A DNA stretch of 34,533 bases from positions 1 through 34,533 of the forward strand of contig JASLID010000026.1 of the NCBI GenBank assembly GCA_030153045.1. The letters are read 5' to 3'. Position numbers and translations under genes: made by a program. Positions 1 through 8,243 of this stretch are shown piece after piece. Numbering within the stretch: position 1 is the first letter of the stretch; each line of letters starts with the position of its first letter. This stretch comes from Flavobacterium sp. Its GTDB lineage: Bacteria > Bacteroidota > Bacteroidia > Flavobacteriales > Flavobacteriaceae. The notes beneath the pieces were generated by a model. The model did not search any database. It saw only the letters and a list, made by a program, of their open reading frames with translations, and was not told the origin of the DNA.

Positions 1-3000
1 AATGGAGTTAACGTACCATCTAGATCAGCCTGAACCATTCTGGTTCCTGTTCCTGCCAATGACGAAGTTCGTACCTCTCCTACTACTTCAAGTTCTTTAG
101 TTGGCGCAGTAGTACCGATTCCAACCTTAACAGCATCCCCACCTGTTCCTCCAAGCACCATACTGTTATTTGCGTCGACTTTTGCGTTGTATCCGATGGC
201 AGTGGCATTGGTAAGATCAGCAGAAGTTACGTCCGCCCTATTCCCTATCGCTGTATTATTAGAACCTGTTGTATTTGTCAGTAAACTGTAAGGACCGACA
301 CTCACGTTTCCAGACCCGGTTGTATTACTATAAGATGAAAAATAACCCACAAACACATTTCGAATTCCTGATGTATTGCTGTAACCACTGCCGTCACCTA
401 ATGCTGAGTTGTAATTTCCGTCGATGTTAAAAAGAAGGCTGTTATAACCTACGGCGGTATTGTTAAATCCAATTGTATTAGAACCCAAACTTGCAAAGCC
501 AATGCTTGTATTATTGTTTCCGGTGGTATTGGCATCCATGGAAACATATCCTACTCCTGTATTATTATTCCCTGTGGTATTTGACGCCAGTGTGTTTCGT
601 CCCATCGCCGTATTCCCGATACCGGTTGTGTTGTTATAGAGCGATAGTGATCCTACAGAGGTGTTATGATAACCTGTGGTATTTGAATAAAGTGCAGTTC
701 GTCCCAATGCAGAATTATTATGCCCAGTAGTATTGAATCCCAAAGAGTTTGCACCAACTGCTGCGTTGTTATATCCAGTGGTATTAACATCTAGCGCGCT
801 GTTACCAATCCCAACATTGTCATATCCGGTAGTGTTTGATCTCATTGCGTTAGACCCCATAGCGGTATTATAAGATCCGGTGGTGGATACTTGCAATGCT
901 CTGTAACCCAATCCTACGTTGTCGTTACCAGTGGTATTTGTATTTCCTGCCTGATACCCCACAAAGACATTTATATTATTTGATAAGTCGTCATTTGCTC
1001 CGGCACCTTCACCAACAAACACCGACTGACCTGTATTTAATGTTTCTATTTGTCCTTTAGTTGTGAATCGGGTTTTGATTGTATTATTTGTTCTGAAATC
1101 AATTGCCTGGTTGTCTGTAGTTCCAATGAAATTTGTTCCCGCTGTTGTACCTGAATTACCAGTAAGCGACCAGGCAGTATTTGTAGGCACACTTCCCCAA
1201 ACTCCTGTACCCAATAAGACCTGAGAAGCAGTTCCCGCGGCAAGCGGTGTAAGTGTTCCATTTGAATCAGACTGTACCACCCTTGTTCCAATTCCCGCAA
1301 GAGAAGATGTACGGACATCCCCCACAACTTCCAATTCTTCTGCAGGCACAGTAGTCCCGATTCCTACTTTTACAGCATCGACACCGGTACCTCCCAATGC
1401 CATACTATTACTTGCGGCAACTTTAGCATTATAACCGATCGCAGTTGCTTTTGTTAGTGCAGCAGTAGTTACATCGGCATTATAACCTATCGCTGTATTA
1501 TTGGAACCAGTAGTGTTTATGCTAAGAGCATTCGTTCCAATAGCCGTGTTTCCAAAACCGGTTGTGTTATTCAAAAGGGAACCTGATCCTTGAGCGGTAA
1601 TATCATACCCTGTAGTATTTGTACCAGCCGCCCTATACCCGATAGCTGTATTTGTACTTCCTGTTGTAGTACTTTCCAATGCCCTCGCACCAACAGCTGT
1701 ATTGTTATTGGCAGTTGTATTGTTATTTAGTGCTATGCGGCCAACTGCCACGTTACTGCTTCCGGTACTGTTGGTATTCATAGCATGTGCTCCTACCGCA
1801 GTATTATTTACTCCGGTTGTGTTTGCATTAAGCGCACTGTTACCAGTTGCAACGTTATCAAAACCTGTTGTATTCAAACGTAAAGCATTTGAACCCATAG
1901 CTGTATTAAATGACCCAGTAGTAGTACTTTGAAGTGCTCTGTAACCAAGGGCGGCATTATCAGTCGCAGTCGTGCTTAAATTTCCTGCCTGATAACCAAC
2001 ATACGCATTAATATTATTGGATAAATCGTCATTGGCACCCGCGCCTTCCCCCAGGAATACCGATTGTCCCGTATTTATTGTTTCAATTTGTCCTTTTGTC
2101 GTAAAGCGCGTTTTAATAATGTTATTTGTTCTGAAATCAATGGCCTGATTATCTGTCGTTCCGATGAAATTTGTTCCCGCTGTTGTACCTGAATTACCGG
2201 TAAGCGACCAAGCTGTATTTGTAGGCACACTTCCCCAAACTCCTGTTCCCAATAATACCTGAGAAGCAGTTCCCGCGGCAAGCGGTGTGAGTGTTCCATT
2301 AGTATCGGCTTGTACCATTCTAGTACCAGTTCCCGCAAGAGAAGATGTACGAACATCCCCCACAACTTCCAATTCTTCTGCAGGCGCAGTCGTACCGATT
2401 CCTACCTTTACAGCATCTACACCTGTACCTCCCAAAACCATACTATTGCTTGCATTTACTTTGGCATTTAAACCTATTGCGATAGCATTTGTAAGTGTAT
2501 TAGACAACACATCTGCACCGTATCCCAAACCTATGTTATTTGAACCGATTGTATTACTCGCCAAGGTATTAATTCCTAATGCGACGTTATTATTTCCAGT
2601 CGTATTATTCACAAGGGACTGAAAGCCTAATGCAGTGTTATTTGTTCCCGTGGTATTGTCAAACAAAGCGCTTGTTCCAACCCCTGTATTTTGAGCTGAA
2701 GTGGTAGTGTATAACAATGCATATTTCCCTACTCCAACATTACTGTTTCCAGTTGTTACGTTCAATAAAGCCTCGCTTCCCACAGCTGTATTGTTACCTC
2801 CGGTAGTGTTTTTGCTTAAAGCTGCATATCCTAGCGCTGTATTACTTGATCCGGTAGTAGTGAGCTTCAAAGCTTCATACCCCACCGCGGTACCGCGAAT
2901 ACCTGTATAATTTTGAAGTGCTTTATAACCTACGGCAGTTGCACCGTTCGAAACACTGTTTTGTAATGCCTGATATCCGATACCCGTGTTAAAATTCGAT

Positions 3001-3230
3001 GTCGTACTGGTTTGACCGGCATTTAGCCCTATTAAAACATTTCTGTTATCACTTAGATCATCATTGGCACCAGCGCCTTCACCAAGAAATACCGAATTAC
3101 CTGTATTTAATGTTTCAATTTGTCCTTTGGTGGTAAATCGGGTTCTAAGAATATTATTAGTTCTTATATCTAATGATTGTAAATCGGTTGTGCCAATAAA
3201 ATTGGTTCCGCTTATTGTCCCTGAATTACC
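1..3230 (-). repeat. Kilobase-scale in-frame tandem repeats inside the fibre gene
   Basis: Three successive units can be anchored on the Gly-Asn-Ser-Gly-Thr linker, whose copies end at 3230, 2198 and 1160, giving spacings of 1032 and 1038 bases. A second anchor (the GIGTT linker, ending at 2400, 1362 and 120) gives 1038 and 1242 bases. All spacings are multiples of three, so the frame is kept. Within each unit the smaller period is 51 bases (17 codons). Linker stretches are almost identical between units, pointing to recent duplication or gene conversion. Confidence 0.85.
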
Positions 3231-3548
3231 TGTCAGCGCCCAATAATTTGGTGATGATGCCAATCCAATCCAAGAAGTAGTTGCATCATCCCAATAATAA
3301 AATCCTGGCAACTTAATTCCGACTGTAGTAGTTAGAAAAACCATCATACCGTTTTGCGCAGTAGTTGGATTCGTTGTCGGAAAGGCATCAACTTTAGGAA
3401 TTAAAATACCATCTGTGTTTGATGGCACTGCCTGATTGCTTGAACGAATATCAAGTTGTGCTTGCGGTGTAGTTGTATTGATTCCTACTTGCCCTACAGC
3501 GGTTGTAAAGGATAAAATAAAAATCAGCTTGAGTAATTTCTTTTTCAT
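1..3548 (-). CDS. Secreted repeat-rich fibre-like protein, 3' end outside the window
   Basis: The frame is open from an ATG at 3548 to the left edge (1182 codons seen), so the C-terminus is missing. A signal peptide (MKKKLLKLIFILSFTTAVGQ) is followed by a region nearly identical to the start of the paralog at 3799-7221, which contains VGINTT and LDIRSSNQAVPSNTDG. The rest consists of 17-residue repeats of the type NTAxGxxALxxNTTGxN, resembling the left-handed beta-roll heads of trimeric adhesins and fibres. These are grouped in kilobase units separated by linkers containing VGIGTTxPxEELEVVGDVR. I infer a long secreted or surface fibre. By analogy with the paralog, the missing C-terminus may be an S74 chaperone domain, but that is not visible. 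The high internal DNA identity makes unit number prone to change by recombination. Confidence in the gene is high; its function is inferred. Confidence 0.85.
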   Translation of the reverse strand, partial: MKKKLLKLIFILSFTTAVGQVGINTTTPQAQLDIRSSNQAVPSNTDGILIPKVDAFPTTNPTTAQNGMMVFLTTTVGIKLPGFYYWDDATTSWIGLASSPNYWALTGNSGTISGTNFIGTTDLQSLDIRTNNILRTRFTTKGQIETLNTGNSVFLGEGAGANDDLSDNRNVLIGLNAGQTSTTSNFNTGIGYQALQNSVSNGATAVGYKALQNYTGIRGTAVGYEALKLTTTGSSNTALGYAALSKNTTGGNNTAVGSEALLNVTTGNSNVGVGKYALLYTTTSAQNTGVGTSALFDNTTGTNNTALGFQSLVNNTTGNNNVALGINTLASNTIGSNNIGLGYGADVLSNTLTNAIAIGLNAKVNASNSMVLGGTGVDAVKVGIGTTAPAEELEVVGDVRTSSLAGTGTRMVQADTNGTLTPLAAGTASQVLLGTGVWGSVPTNTAWSLTGNSGTTAGTNFIGTTDNQAIDFRTNNIIKTRFTTKGQIETINTGQSVFLGEGAGANDDLSNNINAYVGYQAGNLSTTATDNAALGYRALQSTTTGSFNTAMGSNALRLNTTGFDNVATGNSALNANTTGVNNTAVGAHAMNTNSTGSSNVAVGRIALNNNTTANNNTAVGARALESTTTGSTNTAIGYRAAGTNTTGYDITAQGSGSLLNNTTGFGNTAIGTNALSINTTGSNNTAIGYNADVTTAALTKATAIGYNAKVAASNSMALGGTGVDAVKVGIGTTVPAEELEVVGDVRTSSLAGIGTRVVQSDSNGTLTPLAAGTASQVLLGTGVWGSVPTNTAWSLTGNSGTTAGTNFIGTTDNQAIDFRTNNTIKTRFTTKGQIETLNTGQSVFVGEGAGANDDLSNNINVFVGYQAGNTNTTGNDNVGLGYRALQVSTTGSYNTAMGSNAMRSNTTGYDNVGIGNSALDVNTTGYNNAAVGANSLGFNTTGHNNSALGRTALYSNTTGYHNTSVGSLSLYNNTTGIGNTAMGRNTLASNTTGNNNTGVGYVSMDANTTGNNNTSIGFASLGSNTIGFNNTAVGYNSLLFNIDGNYNSALGDGSGYSNTSGIRNVFVGYFSSYSNTTGSGNVSVGPYSLLTNTTGSNNTAIGNRADVTSADLTNATAIGYNAKVDANNSMVLGGTGGDAVKVGIGTTAPTKELEVVGEVRTSSLAGTGTRMVQADLDGTLTP

Positions 3549-3571
3549 AAGGGATTTTTGCTAAAAAAAAG

Positions 3572-3602
3572 CAAAAATAGAGGTTACAATTTTTAAAAAC
3601 AA
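3572..3602 (-). promoter_or_regulatory. Bacteroidetes-type promoter of the left fibre gene
   Basis: On the minus strand TTG (3602-3600), a 20-nt spacer and TATTTTTG (3579-3572) match the flavobacterial TTG-N17-23-TAnnTTTG consensus. It lies 24 nt upstream of the ATG at 3548. A 9-bp inverted repeat (ATTTTTGCT at 3554-3562, AGCAAAAAT at 3570-3578) overlaps the -7 box. Confidence 0.65.
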
Positions 3603-3738
3603 ATTGGAATTTCAATTTACACTACTTATTTTCAATCATTTAAGAGTAAGAAAAAAACTACAAAAAACACTATATCATTGGCCGTAAGCGACAATTATAT
3701 GATTTTGGTATTATTTTCATAATTATACTTTATCAAAT

Positions 3739-3777
3739 AAAAAAAACGCCATAAAAACTTAGGTCTTATAGCGTTTT
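3739..3777 (-). terminator. Intrinsic terminator of the S74 fibre gene
   Basis: The arms AAAACGCCATAA (3743-3754) and TTATAGCGTTTT (3766-3777) form a 12-bp stem with one G-U pair on the minus strand. A run of eight T follows on that strand. It lies 21 bases after the stop of the gene at 3799-7221 and separates it from the downstream fibre gene. Confidence 0.75.
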
Positions 3778-3798
3778 CCTGTCTATTTCAGTATTTGT

Positions 3799-6700
3799 TT
3801 ATTTAGAACTGCTTACCGAGCTGTTAAACATGCTTTTTATCTGTTGTAATTCTGCTTCAGTGTGCGATAGGCGTTTGTTCATTTCATCTTTAAGGTCGCG
3901 AATTTGTGCTTCCTGTTGGTTGATCATTTTAAGAAGCTCTTGAGTAGCGGAAATATTAAGTGTAGAAAGTGCTTCGTAATCTACTGTATGAAAATCAGTC
4001 ACTTCACGTCCGAAAACAAATACTTTTCCTTCATCTTTCACAGAAACATTGAAACCATATTCATCTGCCTGCAATACATCAACTATTTCTGTTCTGCTAT
4101 CAAAAACCAAACGAACACGATCCCCTTTTTGTAATGTATTTTTCAGAATTACTCTACCGTCTTTTATTTTGGCAACGGTGTAAATATCTGGAACTACGTC
4201 TGTGATTGTGGAGACCGCCTGCGGATAAACCTTCTCCACTTGCTGTGCTATTACTTTTTTACTCATTCCAGTTCCTTTTCCGATGGAATCCTTGAAAGTA
4301 TAATTTGTGATTTGGATTTTATTTAGGGTTTCTAGGTCTTTGCTACTATTTGAAATACCTTTGATATTCTTAATTCTTTCATCTGAAAAGGCATTGAATT
4401 CAGTGGCTGCAATTCTTCCTGAAGCATAAAGAGAATAACCTGAAGTACCTGAACTTGTTCCTACAGTTCCATTGGACATCAAATAACCATAAGAAAGTGT
4501 ATTATTCTCAGTTCCATTAATAACCAATTTTGCCTGTGTTGGATTTGTACTTCCGATACCTATATTACCATTACTGCTGATACACATTCTTTCAGTACGT
4601 CCCACTCCAATAACCGAAGTAAAAAATCTATGGTTCCCATCAGTATCCCAACCATTAGATCCAGCTATAAAATCGATTGTAAAGTTCTGTGAAGTATTGA
4701 TTTTAGAACCATTATCACCCCAGTCAGTCAATAAGATTTTCTCAGTATTGTCAAGGCTGTTCATGTATAATGTTCCAGACTCAATTATTTGATCACCTTT
4801 AATATGCAATCTTGAAGACGGAGTTGCTGTCCCAACCCCAACATTACCGCCATTATCAATTACTATACCTTCATTATCGCCATCGTTGCTCAGGTAATTA
4901 TTATTAAGCAGTACATTTTGGGTTGCCGTATGATTTCCCATATTATCGGTAGCACCATTGCTCCAGCTTACCACACCTGCCCCATCAGTGCTTAATGTTT
5001 GTCCGGCAGTACCGTCGGTAGTTGGCAATGAATATGTGTTATTGATATTTAACGTTCCATTTACACGTAATAAATCGGTACCAAAATCACCATAAACCAA
5101 TGGATTTGCCGTATTGTTGTTATCAATATATAATTTATCACTACCAGTTTCGTTGTATCCTGCATTCGAACCCAAGAAAATATTACCGCTTCCTGTTGTA
5201 TTGTGACCTGCCGAAGTACCAAATGCTACGTTATTAGTCCCTGTCTGATTAGAAAACAGAGAACCAACTCCTACACCCACATTCGAAGTTCCGGATACAT
5301 CACCATATAATGCATGATTTCCTATAGCGATATTGCTGTCATTAGTAGTATGGCTAGCCATCGAAAGCGTTCCGACAGCAATATTGCCCCCACCTGTCTG
5401 ATTTTGTTGAAGTGCATAATAACCAATACCTACATTCCAGTTACCAGTGGAATTACTTCCTAGAGCACTGCGTCCTAAAGCTGTATTGTTTTCCCCAGTG
5501 CTATTTCCGGTTAACGCATTATAACCAATACCTGTATTGCTAAGTCCTGTCATTGCAAAGTTTCCGGCATTTACACCTGCAAAGAAATTGCGTGTACTGC
5601 CATAATTATGAATAAAACGACTTCCTCCTGAGAAGATGATTCCGGTAGTAGCAGTTGAATTTGGCAATTGAAAGTTTTTCGTGATTTCCAACTGTTGACT
5701 AGGTGTCGTGATTCCAATACCCATGTCGCCATTTTCTGTTACACGTAAAGCTTCAACGCTATTTGTTTTCACCACCAATGCATTATTATCCGTTGTTCCG
5801 ATAAAATTTGTTGCTGCTGAAGTTCCTGCATTTCCGGTTTTCAACCATGCATTCGGATCACTCTCTGCCGGTACAACCGCTCCCCATGTAACTGCTCCTG
5901 CACCATTTGTTGTTAACACTTGTCCTACCGTACCATCTGTTGTTGGGAAAGAATAGGTATTATTTATGTTTAATGTTCCGTTTACACGCAATAAATTTGT
6001 GCTGAAATCCCCATAAACCAATGGGCTTACGGTATTACTGTTATCAATATACAATTTATTATTTCCAGCTTCAGAATAACCTGCCTGATACCCAAGCATT
6101 ACATTCCCTGAACCCGTAACATCACGTCCTGCTTCATGACCAATTGCTGTATTGTTTGTGGTAGTTAAACCAGAAAACAAAGAATTGTAACCTAAAGCAG
6201 TATTTCGCGATCCAGTGGTGTTCAACTGCATGGAACTTCTTCCAATTGCCGTATTATTTGATCCTGTTGATGTTGTATTTAGCGCAGCACCTCCGATTGC
6301 GGTATTGAAAAAAGAAGTCCCATTTCCTGCCAGTGCTCCATACCCCATAGCTACGTTATCTGATGAATTTGTCGCTAAACCTATCATGGCCTGACTTCCT
6401 ATCGCTATGTTTCTACTACCAGTTGTCAGGCTGCGCATTACGCCTGACCCCATTGCAGTATTATCACCACCTGTGGTTAATCCGTTAAGAGCCTGATATC
6501 CAATAGCAGAATTGCTAAAACCGCCCGTAGAAGATGCCAAAGCATTTGCTCCTACTCCTACATTATAATTTCCGGTAGTCTGACTTTGCATTACATTTTG
6601 TCCTATTCCGGTATTCCAACTGGAGGTTGTAGCAAGATTTCCTGCATTGGTTCCAAAATAAGTTCCACCTAAATTATGAGCAAAACGAAACGTTCCGGCA

Positions 6701-7221
6701 TATATAATACCGGTTGTTGATGTTGTCAAAGGTAAACGAAAATTTTCCGTAAGCTCAAGCTGTTGGTTTGGTGTTGTTGTTCCAATTCCCAAAAACCCAG
6801 CAGAAGTAAAGCGGCCGCGAATGGTATTATTTGTTCGGAAATCTAATCCCTGATTATCTGTTGTACCAATAAAATTGGTTCCGGCCACTGTTCCCGAATT
6901 ACCTATCAGCGCCCAACCACTTGTAGAAGCCGCTAAGCCAATCCATGAGGAAGTTGTGCTGTCCCAATAATAAAACCCTGGTGGCTTAATTCCGATTGTT
7001 GTAGTTAGGAAAACCATCATACCGTTTTGCGCAGTAGTTGGATTCGTTGCTGGAAAAACATCCACTTTAGGAATCAAAATCCCATCAGTGTTTGATGGAA
7101 CTGCCTGATTGCTGGAGCGAATATCAAGTTGCGCTTGAGGATTTGTAGTATTGATTCCTACCTGCCCAAATGCAGCTGAAAAAGAGATTATGATAAGTAA
7201 CGTAAGTAATTGTTTTTTCAT
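3799..7221 (-). CDS. Secreted fibre-like protein with C-terminal Peptidase_S74 chaperone domain
   Basis: The protein has 1140 residues from the ATG at 7221. A longer reading frame reaches 7278, but its start would lie upstream of the -7 box, so 7221 is preferred. A signal peptide (MKKQLLTLLIIISFSAAFGQ) precedes a VGINTT...LDIRSSNQ region and two large blocks of 17-residue NTAIG...NTTGSN repeats, offset by 1068 bases (GN-S/A-GT linkers at 6900 and 5832). The C-terminal domain contains FSDERIKNI, the S74 signature. In phage endosialidases the Ser and the Lys five residues later form the self-cleavage dyad; here they are Ser946 and Lys951. A predicted coiled coil (about 1092-1131) ends the protein. 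S74 domains drive trimerisation of beta-helical fibres and then usually cleave themselves off. I infer a trimeric surface or secreted fibre. No T9SS sorting domain is visible, so the export and anchoring route is unclear. No phage genes are nearby. Confidence 0.88.
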   Translation of the reverse strand: MKKQLLTLLIIISFSAAFGQVGINTTNPQAQLDIRSSNQAVPSNTDGILIPKVDVFPATNPTTAQNGMMVFLTTTIGIKPPGFYYWDSTTSSWIGLAASTSGWALIGNSGTVAGTNFIGTTDNQGLDFRTNNTIRGRFTSAGFLGIGTTTPNQQLELTENFRLPLTTSTTGIIYAGTFRFAHNLGGTYFGTNAGNLATTSSWNTGIGQNVMQSQTTGNYNVGVGANALASSTGGFSNSAIGYQALNGLTTGGDNTAMGSGVMRSLTTGSRNIAIGSQAMIGLATNSSDNVAMGYGALAGNGTSFFNTAIGGAALNTTSTGSNNTAIGRSSMQLNTTGSRNTALGYNSLFSGLTTTNNTAIGHEAGRDVTGSGNVMLGYQAGYSEAGNNKLYIDNSNTVSPLVYGDFSTNLLRVNGTLNINNTYSFPTTDGTVGQVLTTNGAGAVTWGAVVPAESDPNAWLKTGNAGTSAATNFIGTTDNNALVVKTNSVEALRVTENGDMGIGITTPSQQLEITKNFQLPNSTATTGIIFSGGSRFIHNYGSTRNFFAGVNAGNFAMTGLSNTGIGYNALTGNSTGENNTALGRSALGSNSTGNWNVGIGYYALQQNQTGGGNIAVGTLSMASHTTNDSNIAIGNHALYGDVSGTSNVGVGVGSLFSNQTGTNNVAFGTSAGHNTTGSGNIFLGSNAGYNETGSDKLYIDNNNTANPLVYGDFGTDLLRVNGTLNINNTYSLPTTDGTAGQTLSTDGAGVVSWSNGATDNMGNHTATQNVLLNNNYLSNDGDNEGIVIDNGGNVGVGTATPSSRLHIKGDQIIESGTLYMNSLDNTEKILLTDWGDNGSKINTSQNFTIDFIAGSNGWDTDGNHRFFTSVIGVGRTERMCISSNGNIGIGSTNPTQAKLVINGTENNTLSYGYLMSNGTVGTSSGTSGYSLYASGRIAATEFNAFSDERIKNIKGISNSSKDLETLNKIQITNYTFKDSIGKGTGMSKKVIAQQVEKVYPQAVSTITDVVPDIYTVAKIKDGRVILKNTLQKGDRVRLVFDSRTEIVDVLQADEYGFNVSVKDEGKVFVFGREVTDFHTVDYEALSTLNISATQELLKMINQQEAQIRDLKDEMNKRLSHTEAELQQIKSMFNSSVSSSK

Positions 7222-7247
7222 AAAAGAGCGTTTAATAAAAAAAACGT

Positions 7248-7278
7248 CAAAAATATAGTAAACAATTATTAAAAGCAA
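7248..7278 (-). promoter_or_regulatory. Bacteroidetes-type promoter of the S74 fibre gene
   Basis: On the minus strand TTG (7278-7276), a 20-nt spacer and TATTTTTG (7255-7248). The -7 octamer and spacer length are identical to those of the left fibre gene, so the two are probably transcribed separately but similarly. This site supports the start at 7221. Confidence 0.65.
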
Positions 7279-7324
7279 CTCATCGATTTAATTTTTAAAA
7301 ACTGTTTATCAGAACATTAAAATG

Positions 7325-7359
7325 AAAAAAAACTGCAACATTTCTGCTACAGTTTTTTT
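7325..7359 (-). terminator. Intrinsic terminator after the gasdermin-like gene
   Basis: Minus-strand hairpin with arms at 7345-7353 (ACTGTAGCA on the minus strand) and 7332-7340 (TGTTGCAGT), GAAA tetraloop, two G-U pairs, flanked by A and T runs. It isolates the gene ending at 7403 from the fibre gene downstream. Confidence 0.75.
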
Positions 7360-7402
7360 ATTTATTATTTAAAACAGTGATGATTATTTATTCTCTTTCG
7401 AT

Positions 7403-8104
7403 TTAAAATATATTCCTATCGTCTGTAATTAAGCTCAATTTTTTGAAGGTACTCCTGTCGAAATCAATTCTACTGGCTTTAATGGCAATAGGGAAATAAT
7501 TATTCTCATTGGAAACCATTTTCAATTTATTATTGTTTTGGGTTGAAAAATCTAATTTACCATCAGCAATTTGATTTAAAGTTGCAATTAAATCGACATC
7601 TAATGAGAAATCAGTTTCAATATCAACCACTAAACTTTTAGCGAAAACGGTTCCTGTAATAATGATAATATTATTTTGGTTGACATTTTTAAGAAGAGCG
7701 GGATTAGTATGAATAAAATCGGCTGAAAATAAATATTCTTCAACATTGCCTATAGCATATTCTTTGGTAATTGAATTATCATAACTAATAGTAACCGATT
7801 TTCCAGAGGCTATTTTTGATGACAATTCAAAAGCACCTAAACTCAATGAAGCCAAAATTTCTTCTAAAAGAGTAATTCCAATATTAAACTCATAATCATT
7901 TTTATGACTGGAATTAATACTTAACGCCTGATTTTCGATTTCAGTTAAAACAATATCACTTTTAAAAGCATGGCTAATATTGGCATAATACAATTCGGCC
8001 TCACTAAAAGTTTTTTTTAACCACAATTGCAGTGGCTTTTGATTCCTAATGGGACCTTCTATTAAATCGTAACCTTGATTACTTAAGAAATTTGTTAGTT
8101 TCAT
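7403..8104 (-). CDS. Possible bacterial gasdermin-like protein (orphan, tentative)
   Basis: The protein has 233 residues, no signal peptide and no hydrophobic helix. Near the N-terminus it reads LSNQGYDLIEGP then KPLQLWLKK. A G-I-T-L-L-E-E-I-L stretch follows at about 76-84, then EYLFSADF, IIIITGTVFAKSLVVD and a late FPIAIKASRID segment, leaving a C-terminal tail of about 20 residues. From memory this order resembles bacterial gasdermins: a GY..v..P....PLQ start, a GlsiLg helix, an FL.DADi segment, a T..K...V strand and a final F.a..l strand before a short autoinhibitory tail. I could not run an alignment. Against the idea, no Cys follows the start Met (many bacterial gasdermins carry a lipidated N-terminal Cys), and no caspase-like or trypsin-like protease is adjacent. 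The gene stands alone between its own promoter-like box and terminator. If it is not a gasdermin, it is a conserved hypothetical of unknown role. Confidence 0.42.
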   Translation of the reverse strand: MKLTNFLSNQGYDLIEGPIRNQKPLQLWLKKTFSEAELYYANISHAFKSDIVLTEIENQALSINSSHKNDYEFNIGITLLEEILASLSLGAFELSSKIASGKSVTISYDNSITKEYAIGNVEEYLFSADFIHTNPALLKNVNQNNIIIITGTVFAKSLVVDIETDFSLDVDLIATLNQIADGKLDFSTQNNNKLKMVSNENNYFPIAIKASRIDFDRSTFKKLSLITDDRNIF

Positions 8105-8144
8105 TATTCTATTTTTTATACTAATCTTTAAAATTCATTAAAAA

Positions 8145-8152
8145 CAAAAGTA
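8145..8152 (-). promoter_or_regulatory. -7 promoter element of the gasdermin-like gene
   Basis: TACTTTTG on the minus strand matches TAnnTTTG and lies 40 nt upstream of the ATG at 8104. No TTG is found at 17-23 nt upstream, so only the -7 half is supported. Confidence 0.45.
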
Positions 8153-8243
8153 AGATTTAATTTACATATTTTCTTTATTGCCAACTTTAAAATTATGATA
8201 ATTTTAAGCATCACAATTAATTGAAAAAACGTATTTTCGCAAC

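Noticed and set aside
1702..2910. Several open frames on the plus strand across the fibre genes (for example 1702-1932, 2287-2622, 2701-2910)
   Set aside because: They are antisense to the repeat-coding frame, repeat with its 51-bp period and give low-complexity Val/Leu/Pro peptides; no start context or promoter.
3799..7221. Phage tail-fibre gene from a prophage
   Set aside because: The S74 domain suggests phage, but there is a signal peptide, a vegetative promoter and no structural, integrase or lysis gene nearby.
7222..7278. N-terminal extension of the S74 fibre protein (MLLIIVYYIFDVFF)
   Set aside because: It begins at a non-ATG codon upstream of the -7 box, and a standard signal peptide begins at 7221.
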